This document shows, in pieces, positions 1 to 7,602 of a stretch of 64,000 nucleotides of DNA. Position 1 is the stretch's first letter. Every line of letters begins with the position of its first letter. The stretch is taken from positions 1 through 64,000 of the forward strand of contig JAVBXY010000014.1 of NCBI GenBank assembly GCA_030824275.1, read 5' to 3'. The notes under the pieces were generated by a model. It ran no database searches. It saw nothing but the letters and a program-made list of their open reading frames with translations, and was not told the origin of the DNA. The stretch is from Rhodocyclaceae bacterium (GTDB lineage: Bacteria; Pseudomonadota; Gammaproteobacteria; Burkholderiales; Rhodocyclaceae). Made by a program: the position numbers and the translations under genes.

Positions 1-231
1 CCGCCCGGCGCGCTCAACGAGTCGCTGGAACCCCAGGTGACCATCACCAAGCGTGGCGAGGACAAGGTCGAAGAGTTCCGCATGAACGGCAAGCTCTACA
101 TGCTGAAGGTCACCCCGCCGCATGGCGTGCCTTATTACATGATGGACGACCGGGGCGATGGTAGCTGGGTCCGCAATGACTCCCGCGACTCCGGCCTGCG
201 CGTGCCGATGTGGGTGATTGGCACCTTCTGA
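1..231 (+). CDS. DUF2782 family protein, C-terminal part
   Basis: The reading frame is open from the first base and stops at 229-231, so only the last 76 or so residues are in the window. The visible part (TITKRGEDKVEEFRMNGKLY, then a tail ending in MWVIGTF) matches the short DUF2782 proteins of betaproteobacteria as I remember them. Members are small exported or membrane-anchored proteins of unknown function. The signal peptide would lie before the window. A hairpin follows directly, so this is probably the last gene of its transcript. The family call is from recalled sequence character; function is unknown. Confidence 0.7.
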   Translation, partial: PPGALNESLEPQVTITKRGEDKVEEFRMNGKLYMLKVTPPHGVPYYMMDDRGDGSWVRNDSRDSGLRVPMWVIGTF

Positions 232-254
232 ATTCTGCTTTCCGTACAACCACG

Positions 255-284
255 ATCCCGGCTACGGCCGGGATTTCATTTTGA
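255..284 (+). terminator. Rho-independent terminator after the DUF2782 gene
   Basis: ATCCCGGC (255-262), a TACG loop and GCCGGGAT (267-274) form a perfect 8-bp stem, followed by TTTCATTTT. It lies 24 bp after the DUF2782 stop and just before the methyltransferase start. Confidence 0.75.
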
Positions 285-295
285 GGAAGCCGTTC

Positions 296-1483
296 GTGCT
301 GGATGCCCCCATTCTCGACGTCGCTAACTACGGCCAGGTATTCACCCCGCCCGAGATCGTCGCCCGCATGCTGGCCCTGCGCCGCAATAGCGGACGCGTG
401 CTCGATCCGGCCTGCGGCGACGGCGCCTTCTCGTCGCGAGTGCCGGGCTGCGTGGCCATCGAGCTTGACTCGGCCCATTGCCCGTCAGCGGCGCTCAACC
501 TCGATTTCTTCGCCTATCCGGAGGCCGAGCGCTTCGCCACCATCATCGGCAACCCGCCCTACGTCAAGGCCCGCGACATCCTGCCGCAGACCCAGGCCAG
601 GCTAGGTTCCCAACTGCTCGACGGCCACGCCAATCTCTATCTGCACTTCATCGAGAAATGCGTACGCCACCTGGAACCCGGCGGCGAGCTGATCCTCATC
701 ACCCCCCGCGATTTCCTCAAGGCCACCGGCGCAGCCCGGCTCAATGCCTGGCTGCACGACCAGGGCACCATCTCCGATTTCGAGGACCTCGGCGACGCCA
801 AGATATTCGCCGGCGCCACGCCCAATTGCGCCATCTGGCGCTTCGAGAAGGGCAATGCCAGCCATCGCCTGCGCGACGGCCGGCGCATGGTGCTGGCCGG
901 CGGCCAACTGATGTTCCCGCGCGGCATCTATAGCGTGCCCTTCAACAGCGTCTTCTTCGTCAAGGTCGGCGGCGTCTCCGGCGCCGACGACATCTTCACC
1001 AACGAGGCGCTCGGTAATGCCGATTTCGTCTGCTCGAAAACCGCGCAAAGCGGACAGACCCGGCGCATGATTTTCGATGTCTCCCTGCCGTATCTGGAAC
1101 AGTTCAAGGAGCGTCTGCTGGCTCGCCGCGTGGCGAAGTTCGACGAGTCGAACTGGTGGAAATGGGGCCGTCGCCATCATGTTTCCGAGGCGCCGCGCAT
1201 CTACGTAAATCACAAGACGCGCAGGGAGCGGCCTTTCTTCATCCACCCCTGCACCAATTACGACGGCTCCATCCTCGCCCTGTTCCCTCATCGCCGCCCC
1301 CCATCCGGGGGATTTCATATCGCCAGCACCGACTTTTCGCGCCTCACCGCCATGCTCAACGACGTCGATTGGGCCGAGCTGGGTTTTGTCTGCGACGGCC
1401 GCTATCTCTTCTCCCAGCGCAGCCTGGAACAGGCCCTGCTGCCGGAGGCATTTGCCGAATTCGCTGTCACCGGCCTGATCTAG
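296..1483 (+). CDS. N6-adenine DNA methyltransferase (orphan)
   Basis: Predicted S-adenosylmethionine-dependent methyltransferase of the N6-adenine DNA type. The protein opens with YGQVFTPPEIVARMLAL, as in Type I and TaqI-like N6 methylases. An AdoMet-binding loop DPACGDGAF follows at about residue 42, and the catalytic NPPYVKAR (the NPPY motif) at about residue 86. The C-terminal half, likely for target recognition, has no motif I recognise. I chose GTG at 296 (395 aa) because GAGGAAG lies about 7 bases upstream; the longer frame from 218 would overlap the DUF2782 gene and the terminator. No restriction endonuclease gene is adjacent, so it looks like an orphan methylase. An RNA or protein target is less likely but not excluded. 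Confidence 0.75.
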   Translation: MLDAPILDVANYGQVFTPPEIVARMLALRRNSGRVLDPACGDGAFSSRVPGCVAIELDSAHCPSAALNLDFFAYPEAERFATIIGNPPYVKARDILPQTQARLGSQLLDGHANLYLHFIEKCVRHLEPGGELILITPRDFLKATGAARLNAWLHDQGTISDFEDLGDAKIFAGATPNCAIWRFEKGNASHRLRDGRRMVLAGGQLMFPRGIYSVPFNSVFFVKVGGVSGADDIFTNEALGNADFVCSKTAQSGQTRRMIFDVSLPYLEQFKERLLARRVAKFDESNWWKWGRRHHVSEAPRIYVNHKTRRERPFFIHPCTNYDGSILALFPHRRPPSGGFHIASTDFSRLTAMLNDVDWAELGFVCDGRYLFSQRSLEQALLPEAFAEFAVTGLI

Positions 1484-1532
1484 GGCTGGTGTAATATCGT
1501 CGTGAGAACAGCCTTCCCCACACTATAAAAAC

Positions 1533-2831
1533 ATGGTTCCTCACTTCACCACGGCCCTCACCGGGCCGCTGCTCGATCTCGAACGCCGCCTGCTCGACAA
1601 CGACACCACCGTCGAGCGCTGGCTGCGCACGCAGTGGCTGGAGCACACGCCGCCCTTCTACTCGTCCGTCGATCTGCGCAACGCCGGCTTCAAGCTGGCG
1701 CCGGTGGATACCAATCTCTTCCCCGGCGGCTTCAACAACCTCAACCCGGCCTTTCTGCCGCTGTGCGTGCAGGCCGCCATGTCGGCCATCGAGAAGATCT
1801 GCCCCGAGGCGCGCAACCTGCTGCTGGTGCCGGAGAATCACACCCGCAACCAGTTCTACCTGATGAACGTGGCGCGGCTGGCGCAAATCCTCCATGCCAC
1901 TGGCCTCAACGTTCGCATCGGTTCGCTGCTGCCCGAGATCACCGAGCCCACTGTGCTCGATCTTCCGGACGGACAGAAGCTGACCCTGGAACCGCTCAAG
2001 CGTGTCGGCACCGACGGCCGTCGCCTCGGCCTCGACGGCTTCGACCCCTGCGCCGTGCTGCTCAACAACGACCTGTCCGGCGGCGTGCCCGATCTGCTCA
2101 AGGACGTTAACGAACAATTCCTCATCCCGCCGCTGTGGGCCGGTTGGCACGTACGGCGCAAGTCGGCCCACTTCGCTGCCTACCAGGACGTGGCCAATGC
2201 CTTCGCCATCGAGTTGGGCATCGACCCCTGGCTGATCAATCCCGAGTTCGAGGTCTGCGGCAAGATCAACTTCCACGAACGCACCGGCGAGGAGTGCCTG
2301 GCCGCCAACATCGACACCCTGCTCCACCGCATCCGCGCCAAGTACAAGGAATACGGCATCGACTCCGAGCCCTTCGTCATCGTCAAGGCCGACGCCGGCA
2401 CCTACGGCATGGGCATCATGACGGTCAAGGACGCCAGCGAGGTCAAGGGCCTCAATCGCAAGCAGCGCAACAAGATGGCAGTGATCAAGGAAGGCCAGCA
2501 GGTCAGCGAAGTCATCATCCAGGAAGGTGTGCCGACGGTTGAGCGCGTCGATGAAGGTACGGCGGAGCCCGTCGTGTACATGATCGACCGCTATGTCGTC
2601 GGCGGCTTCTACCGCGTCAATACGGCGCGCGGCATCGACGAAAACCTCAACGCACCGGGCATGACCTTCAAGCCCCTGGCCTTCGAGACCGGCTGCTCGC
2701 TGCCCGATGCCCATTTGGACCCCGACGCACCGCCGAACCGCTTCTATGCCTATGGCGTGGTAGGTCGACTGGCCTTGCTGGCGGCATCGCTGGAACTCGA
2801 ACGCGCGGCGCCGGCGGAGTTGCTTGCATGA
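1533..2831 (+). CDS. gshA: Glutamate-cysteine ligase, GshA_ferroox type
   Basis: First step of glutathione synthesis: ATP-dependent joining of glutamate and cysteine. At 432 aa it matches the betaproteobacterial and acidithiobacilli form rather than enterobacterial GshA. Typical segments are VDLRNAGFKLAPVDTNLFPG near residue 47, LLVPENHTRNQFYL near 97 and VIVKADAGTYGMGI near 287, the last resembling an ATP-grasp nucleotide loop. The stop overlaps the ATG of gshB by 4 bp, so the two are translationally coupled. TATAAA lies only a few bases before the ATG and I see no clear Shine-Dalgarno, so the initiation region is unusual. Confidence 0.93.
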   Translation: MVPHFTTALTGPLLDLERRLLDNDTTVERWLRTQWLEHTPPFYSSVDLRNAGFKLAPVDTNLFPGGFNNLNPAFLPLCVQAAMSAIEKICPEARNLLLVPENHTRNQFYLMNVARLAQILHATGLNVRIGSLLPEITEPTVLDLPDGQKLTLEPLKRVGTDGRRLGLDGFDPCAVLLNNDLSGGVPDLLKDVNEQFLIPPLWAGWHVRRKSAHFAAYQDVANAFAIELGIDPWLINPEFEVCGKINFHERTGEECLAANIDTLLHRIRAKYKEYGIDSEPFVIVKADAGTYGMGIMTVKDASEVKGLNRKQRNKMAVIKEGQQVSEVIIQEGVPTVERVDEGTAEPVVYMIDRYVVGGFYRVNTARGIDENLNAPGMTFKPLAFETGCSLPDAHLDPDAPPNRFYAYGVVGRLALLAASLELERAAPAELLA

Positions 2832-3775
2832 AATTCGCCTTCATCGTCGATCCGCTGGAAGGGCTCAAGGCCTACAAGGATTCCAGCATCGCGATGATGC
2901 GTGTCGCGGCGAAGCGCGGCCATGAAATCTGGACCATCCAGCGCGGCGACCTGTCCTGCCGCGACGGTCGCGTCGCCGCCCATGCCCTGCACATCCAGCC
3001 CACTGATGACGATGCCGACTGGTTCGCCGAAATCGAAGAGGCCCACGCGCCGCTGACGACTTTCGACGCCGTGCTGATGCGTCAGGACCCGCCCTTCGAT
3101 TTTGAATACGTGGCCGCCACCTGGCTGCTGGAGCGAGCGGAGGCCGAAGGTGCGCGGGTCTTCAACAAGCCCCGCGCCATCCGCGATCATTCGGAAAAAG
3201 TCGCCATCGCCGAGTTCCCGCAATTCGCACCAACCACGCTGATCGCCCGCGCTGCCGCCGATCTCAACGACTTCATCGACGAGATGGGCGATGCAGTGTT
3301 GAAGCCCCTGGACGGCATGGGCGGCAGCCGCATCTTCCGCGTCCGCCGCGACGACCCCAATCGCAATGTCATCGTCGAAACCCTGACCGAGGACGGCACG
3401 CGCAGCATCATGGCCCAGCGCTACCTGCCGGCCATCCTCGACGGCGACAAGCGCATCCTGATCATCGGTGGCGTACCCGTGCCCCATTGCCTCGCCCGCA
3501 TTCCCAAGGCCGGCGAACTGCGCGGCAATCTGGCCGCTGGCGGCACCGGCGTCGCCCGGCCGCTGAGCGAGAAGGACCGGGAAATCGCCGAGGCGCTGGC
3601 GCCGGTGTTGTGGACGCGCGGCCTGATGATCGTCGGCCTCGATGTGATCGGTGACCGCCTCACGGAAATCAACGTCACCAGTCCCACCTGCTTTGTCGAA
3701 ATCAGTCAGCAGACCGGCTTCGACGTCGCCGGCATGCTGGTGGATGCCCTGGAACGGGAGTGCGGGCAGCCCTGA
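2828..3775 (+). CDS. gshB: Glutathione synthase
   Basis: Second step of glutathione synthesis: adds glycine to gamma-glutamylcysteine with ATP. The 315-aa length is normal for the family. The N-terminal MKFAFIVDPLEGLKAYKDSS, LMRQDPPFDFEYV near residue 78, the ATP-grasp stretch VLKPLDGMGGSRIFRV near 157, and EINVTSPTCFVEI near the C-terminus (metal-binding N in EINVTSP) are classic GshB. It overlaps gshA by 4 bp at its start and apbE by 16 bp at its end, giving a tight gshA-gshB-apbE run. Confidence 0.96.
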   Translation: MKFAFIVDPLEGLKAYKDSSIAMMRVAAKRGHEIWTIQRGDLSCRDGRVAAHALHIQPTDDDADWFAEIEEAHAPLTTFDAVLMRQDPPFDFEYVAATWLLERAEAEGARVFNKPRAIRDHSEKVAIAEFPQFAPTTLIARAAADLNDFIDEMGDAVLKPLDGMGGSRIFRVRRDDPNRNVIVETLTEDGTRSIMAQRYLPAILDGDKRILIIGGVPVPHCLARIPKAGELRGNLAAGGTGVARPLSEKDREIAEALAPVLWTRGLMIVGLDVIGDRLTEINVTSPTCFVEISQQTGFDVAGMLVDALERECGQP

Positions 3776-4797
3776 TCCTGCTGGTCGCCTTGCTGCTCGG
3801 GGCCTGCGGCGAACCCGCGCCCTGGCGGCAGGAATCCTACGTCTTCGGTACCCGCGTCGAGATTCTTATTACCGGCGTTGCGGAAGCCAAGGCGCGCACC
3901 GCTGGCGACAAGGTGTTGCGCGAGTTCGACCGTCTGCACCGCACGTATCACGCCTGGCAGCCGTCCGAACTTTCGGCGCTCAACACCGCCATCGCCGCTG
4001 GCAAATCCTTGGAGGTCTCGACAGAACTGGCGGAATTCCTGAGCGAGGCCCAGCGCCTATCTGCCGCCGGCGACCATTTGTTCGACCCTGGCATCGGTCG
4101 CCTGATTGCTCTCTGGGGCTTCCAGAACGACGACATGCCGACGCGGGTGCCCGATGCCGTCGCCATCGAGGCCCTGCTGGCGCAGCATCCGTCGATTGCA
4201 GATCTGCGCCTCGAAGGGCGTCGCGTGACATCGCGTAACAAGAGCGTCGCCCTCGACTTCGGCGGTTACCTGAAAGGCGTGGCGCTGGATCGCGCCGCCG
4301 TCTCCCTCAGGCAGGACGGTGTCACCAACGCCCTGATCAACATCGGCGGCAACATCATGGCCCTGGGCAGCAAGGGCGTTACGCCCTGGCGCGTCGGCAT
4401 CCAGCATCCGCGCCCGGCCACGGCCGGCGGTGCGCCGCTGGCCAGCCTGGAACTACGCGACGGCGAAGCCATCGGTACCTCCGGCGACTACCACCGCTAT
4501 TTCGAGCTGGCCGGCAAGCGCTATTGCCATCTGCTCGATCCCCGCAGCGGTCGACCGGTGAATACGACGCGGGCGGTGACCGTACTGATCCCGCCGGGCC
4601 AGGGCACAGGCATGCGCTCCGACGCACTCTCCAAGCCGATTTTCATCGCCGGCGACGAGTGGCGCGCCATGGCCCGCCACCTCGGCGTCGATCAGGTCCT
4701 GAAAGTCGGCGCTGACGGTGCGGCGAACGTAACGCCAGCCATGCGCGCGCGGCTGAAGTTCGAAACGGCGGATACCGTGATCCGGGAGGTTGAATGA
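3760..4797 (+). CDS. apbE: FAD:protein FMN transferase (ApbE lipoprotein)
   Basis: Transfers FMN from FAD onto threonine of target flavoproteins such as NqrB, NqrC and RnfG, on the periplasmic side. It starts at GTG 3760 inside the end of gshB. The first 16 residues form a lipoprotein signal ending in LLLGAC (Cys16 would be lipidated). Family motifs include DFGGYLKGVALDR near residue 166, INIGGNIMALG near 193, GTSGDYHRYFE near 238 and HLLDPRSGRPV near 257. Close to the C-terminus, residues LKVGADGAAN are encoded by a copy of the dispersed repeat (4701-4724). The neighbours do not identify its flavinylation target. Confidence 0.92.
   Translation: MRAALILLVALLLGACGEPAPWRQESYVFGTRVEILITGVAEAKARTAGDKVLREFDRLHRTYHAWQPSELSALNTAIAAGKSLEVSTELAEFLSEAQRLSAAGDHLFDPGIGRLIALWGFQNDDMPTRVPDAVAIEALLAQHPSIADLRLEGRRVTSRNKSVALDFGGYLKGVALDRAAVSLRQDGVTNALINIGGNIMALGSKGVTPWRVGIQHPRPATAGGAPLASLELRDGEAIGTSGDYHRYFELAGKRYCHLLDPRSGRPVNTTRAVTVLIPPGQGTGMRSDALSKPIFIAGDEWRAMARHLGVDQVLKVGADGAANVTPAMRARLKFETADTVIREVE
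4701..4724 (-). repeat. Dispersed 24-bp repeat inside apbE
   Basis: Reverse-orientation copy (GAAAGTCGGCGCTGACGG, then TGCGGC), with mismatches in the right half. In apbE it is read as KVGADGAA. Confidence 0.65.
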
Positions 4798-4991
4798 CAA
4801 ACGGCAGCGATGATCCTGAAATCCAGCGTGCCGTGCGCCGGACCCTCGGTCTGGCCGCACTGCGCCGTATCCGCCGCATTGTGGACGCCGACAATGCCCT
4901 CGAAGCCGAAAAATCCCGCTGGGCCTGGCGTCTGTCCCTGTTTTTCATCATTGCTGCGGCCATGGTCGTGGCATGGATCGCCATCCGTTAG
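4794..4991 (+). CDS. Small single-pass membrane protein, unknown function
   Basis: A 65-aa protein whose ATG overlaps the apbE stop by 4 bp. The first 45 residues are charged (RAVRRTLGLAALRRIRRIVD), and residues 46-63 (WRLSLFFIIAAAMVVAWI) form one membrane segment ending in AIR. It starts right after apbE and 12 bp before the PTS EIIA gene, so it belongs to this transcript. I do not recognise a family. The basic amphipathic region followed by a C-terminal anchor suggests a tail-anchored inner-membrane protein. Confidence 0.6.
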   Translation: MTNGSDDPEIQRAVRRTLGLAALRRIRRIVDADNALEAEKSRWAWRLSLFFIIAAAMVVAWIAIR

Positions 4992-5003
4992 AATGGAGTT
5001 TCC

Positions 5004-5393
5004 ATGATCGGCATCTTCCTCCTGACGCATACCACTTACGGCGAGTCGCTGATCCAGTGCGCCTGCCACGTGATCAACAAGCGGCCGCCGCAGATTGCCC
5101 AGCTCGGTGTCTCGGCCCAGGACGACCCCCTCGATGCCCTGCCCCTGGCTCGCGACATGCTGCCCCTGGTCGACCACGGCAAGGGCGTGCTGATCCTGAC
5201 CGACATCTACGGCGCAACGCCCTCCAACATCGCCATGAAACTGCTGGAGCCCGGTCGTATCGAAGGCATTGCCGGCGTCAATCTGCCCATGTTGTTGCGT
5301 GCGCTGACCTACCGTGACAAGGACATGGAAACACTACTCACCCGCGCCGTATCCGGTGGCCGCGACGGGGTGCTCAACATGAATAAGCACTGA
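5004..5393 (+). CDS. PTS EIIA component, mannose/fructose family
   Basis: Soluble phosphocarrier of the EIIA-Man fold, 129 aa, accepting phosphate from HPr. Phospho-acceptor His9 is in FLLTHTTYGES; ILTDIYGATPSNIA at about residues 64-77 is the conserved second loop. ptsH follows after 1 bp and ptsI after that, but no EIIB or EIIC permease gene is present. In betaproteobacteria this permease-less set is thought to be regulatory (carbon, nitrogen or polyhydroxyalkanoate control) rather than for sugar uptake. That role is inferred from the family and the gene set. Confidence 0.9.
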   Translation: MIGIFLLTHTTYGESLIQCACHVINKRPPQIAQLGVSAQDDPLDALPLARDMLPLVDHGKGVLILTDIYGATPSNIAMKLLEPGRIEGIAGVNLPMLLRALTYRDKDMETLLTRAVSGGRDGVLNMNKH

Positions 5394-5394
5394 C

Positions 5395-5664
5395 ATGCCG
5401 AGAATCGAAACCGAAATCGTCAACAAGCTCGGGCTTCACGCCCGCGCCTCGGCCAAACTGACGCAATTGGCCGGCAGTTTTCCCTGCGAGGTCTGGATGG
5501 AGCGCGGCAGCCGTCGCATCAATGCCAAGAGCATCATGGGCGTGATGATGCTGGCCGCCGGCAAGGGCGCGAAAGTCATCATCGACACAGAAGGCGAGCG
5601 CGCCGACGAAGCGGCGGATGCCCTGCTCAAACTGATCGCCGACAAGTTCGGTGAAGGCGAGTGA
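5395..5664 (+). CDS. ptsH: Phosphocarrier protein HPr
   Basis: An 89-aa HPr. The catalytic His15 lies in LGLHARASAKL and the regulatory Ser46 in AKSIMGVMML, both at canonical numbering. Ser46 with its context suggests possible control by an HPr kinase, which is common in proteobacteria with incomplete PTS, but no hprK is in the window. It sits 1 bp after the EIIA gene and overlaps the start of ptsI by 14 bp if ptsI starts at 5651. Confidence 0.95.
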   Translation: MPRIETEIVNKLGLHARASAKLTQLAGSFPCEVWMERGSRRINAKSIMGVMMLAAGKGAKVIIDTEGERADEAADALLKLIADKFGEGE

Positions 5665-7417
5665 GGCGGCCGTGACCTTCAGCCTGCACGGCCTCGCCGT
5701 TTCCGGTGGCATCGCCATCGGCCGTGCCCACCTGATTTCCCACGCCACGCTGGAAGTCGCGCAATACCAGTTGCGCGAGCGCGACGTGGCCGGCGAACTG
5801 GAACGGCTGGACCGCGCCATCGCCACCGTCGGCGAGGAACTCGATGCCCTGCGTGTCGAAGCCTGCGCCCCCGGTACGCCCGCCGAACTCTCGGCCTTCG
5901 TCGACATCCATTCCATGCTGCTGGCCGACCCGGCACTGACCGATGCGGTCCGCGACCTGATCCGCGAGCGTCGCTGCAACGCCGAATGGGCCATGGTGCA
6001 GCAGATGCAGCAGGTGGTGGCCCAGTTCGACGAGTTCGAGGACGCCTACCTGCGCGAGCGCAAGCACGATGTGGTGCAGGTGGTCGAGCGGGTACTCAAG
6101 GTCCTCCAGAACAAGCCGCGCAAGCTGGCCCGACGCAAGCCGGTAGCGGCGGACGACGAACTCATCGTCGTCGCCAACGACCTTTCGCCCGCCGACACCA
6201 TCCAGTTCAAGAACCTCAAGATTGGCGGCTTCGTCACCGATTACGGCGGCGCCACCTCGCATACCGCCATCGTTGCGCGCAGCCTGGCGATTCCCGCCGT
6301 AGTTGGCATGCAGCACGCCCGGCCGCTGATCCAGGACGACGACCTGCTGATCGTGGACGGCACGCGCGGCGTGCTGCTCGTGGACCCGGACATCCGCATC
6401 CTCGAGGAATACCGACTGCGCAAATCGGCCCTCGAACTCGAGCGTTCGAAACTGAAACGCCTGAAGACGGCACGGGCCACGACCCTGGATGGCGTCGAAA
6501 TCCAGCTCTACGCCAACATCGAACTGCCGCAGGACGCCGAGCAGGCCCGCGATGTCGGTGCCGACGGCGTCGGCCTGTTCCGCACCGAGTTCCTCTTCAT
6601 GAACCGCGACGAACTGCCCGACGAGGACGAACAGTTCGAGGCCTATCGCAGCGTCGTCAAGGGTCTGGCCGGCAAGCCGGTCACCATCCGCACCCTCGAC
6701 ATCGGTGCCGACAAGGAGGCCCGTGCCTTGCGTGCGCGCAGCAGCGGCGACCGGGTCTCGCCCAATCCGGCCCTGGGCCTGCGCGCGATCCGCTTCTGCC
6801 TCGCCGAACCGCAGGTCTTCCTCGCCCAGTTGCGCGCCATCCTTCGTGCGTCCCACTACGGCACCATCCGTTTGTTGATCCCGATGCTGGCGCACGCCCA
6901 CGAAATCGAGCAGACCCTGGCCATGATCGAAACGGCCAAGGCCCAGTTGCGCGAGGCGCGGCAGAAATTCGACGAGCGCATCCAGGTCGGCGGCATGATC
7001 GAGATTCCGGCCGCTGCGCTGGCCCTTGGCCCCTTCCTGCGCCGGCTGGATTTCCTCTCCATCGGCACCAACGACCTGATCCAGTACACCCTCGCCATCG
7101 ACCGCGCCGATGGTGCCGTCGCACATCTCTACGATCCGCTGCATCCGGCGGTGCTGCGCCTGATCTCCCTCACCATCCAGGCTGGCGAACGGGCCGGCTT
7201 GCCGGTGGCGGTCTGCGGTGAAATGGCCGGCGATCCGCGCCTAGCTCGCATGCTGGTAGGCATGGGCCTGCGCCAGTTTTCCATGCATCCGGCCCAGGTG
7301 CTGGAGGTCAAGCAGCAGATCATGATGGCCGACGCCGCCCAGCTTGCGTTGCGCGTCGCCCGCATCGCCCGCATGGACGAACCGGAAAAAATCCGCGAGG
7401 CCGTCGAGAAGCTTTGA
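5651..7417 (+). CDS. ptsI: PTS enzyme I (phosphoenolpyruvate-protein phosphotransferase)
   Basis: Takes phosphate from phosphoenolpyruvate and passes it to HPr. At 588 aa it has normal length. The phospho-histidine is in GGATSHTAIVAR (about His204), PEP-binding residues are in FRTEFLFMNRD near 313, and GGMIEIPAAAL plus SIGTNDLIQYTL and VCGEMAGDP form the C-terminal barrel. The start is either GTG 5651, overlapping ptsH, or GTG 5672; I kept the longer frame. It ends the operon, and the next gene has its own promoter and riboswitch. Confidence 0.95.
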   Translation: MKASEAAVTFSLHGLAVSGGIAIGRAHLISHATLEVAQYQLRERDVAGELERLDRAIATVGEELDALRVEACAPGTPAELSAFVDIHSMLLADPALTDAVRDLIRERRCNAEWAMVQQMQQVVAQFDEFEDAYLRERKHDVVQVVERVLKVLQNKPRKLARRKPVAADDELIVVANDLSPADTIQFKNLKIGGFVTDYGGATSHTAIVARSLAIPAVVGMQHARPLIQDDDLLIVDGTRGVLLVDPDIRILEEYRLRKSALELERSKLKRLKTARATTLDGVEIQLYANIELPQDAEQARDVGADGVGLFRTEFLFMNRDELPDEDEQFEAYRSVVKGLAGKPVTIRTLDIGADKEARALRARSSGDRVSPNPALGLRAIRFCLAEPQVFLAQLRAILRASHYGTIRLLIPMLAHAHEIEQTLAMIETAKAQLREARQKFDERIQVGGMIEIPAAALALGPFLRRLDFLSIGTNDLIQYTLAIDRADGAVAHLYDPLHPAVLRLISLTIQAGERAGLPVAVCGEMAGDPRLARMLVGMGLRQFSMHPAQVLEVKQQIMMADAAQLALRVARIARMDEPEKIREAVEKL

Positions 7418-7440
7418 GTCCGGGCAGTGTTCCCGGCGGA

Positions 7441-7469
7441 TTGACAAGCCCCGCCCCGCGCGGCATAGT
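7441..7469 (+). promoter_or_regulatory. Sigma-70 promoter for metX-metW
   Basis: TTGACA (7441-7446), a 17-bp spacer and CATAGT (7464-7469) fit the sigma-70 consensus well. Transcription would start near 7476, exactly where the riboswitch begins. Confidence 0.75.
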
Positions 7470-7475
7470 TTGTCC

Positions 7476-7529
7476 AACGCGCCAATTTGGCTCCGCTTGC
7501 GGGCGCGTAATAAATACGGCTAAAGCGAG
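7476..7529 (+). promoter_or_regulatory. SAM-II (SAM-alpha) riboswitch upstream of metX
   Basis: The leader contains CGCGCCAATTTGG (7478-7490), then GGGCGCGTAATAAATACGG (7501-7519) and CTAAAG. This closely follows the SAM-II pattern as I remember it: CGCGC stem, AUUU, a loop, GCGCGU-AUAAAU and GCUAAA forming the pseudoknot. Position upstream of metX is the classic location. Binding of S-adenosylmethionine should lower expression of metX-metW. No alignment was run; the call rests on motif and position. Confidence 0.85.
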
Positions 7530-7542
7530 ACGGCAGCATCAC

Positions 7543-7588
7543 CGCCCGGATCGCTAGCTTCATCGGCGCCTCCGGGCGTTTGCATTTT
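7543..7588 (+). terminator. Intrinsic terminator or expression platform in the metX leader
   Basis: CGCCCGGA (7543-7550) pairs with TCCGGGCG (7571-7578), followed by TTTGCATTTT. It sits between the SAM-II aptamer and the metX ATG and could act as a transcription attenuator. SAM-II switches are usually thought to act on translation, so this hairpin is a possible second control. Confidence 0.5.
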
Positions 7589-7602
7589 GGGAATCGTCGT
7601 TC

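Noticed and set aside
1524-1529. TATAAA just before gshA as a -10 element
   Set aside because: It lies only 4 bases from the ATG, so it could not give a transcript with a leader; more likely part of the spacer.
1467-2714. Long open frames antisense to gshA, ptsI, metH, the diguanylate cyclase and others
   Set aside because: They mirror the codon structure of GC-rich genes on the other strand and show no family motifs.
7525-7534. GCGAGACGGC in the metX leader as a repeat half
   Set aside because: Ten bases of match only, with no core; it overlaps the end of the riboswitch.
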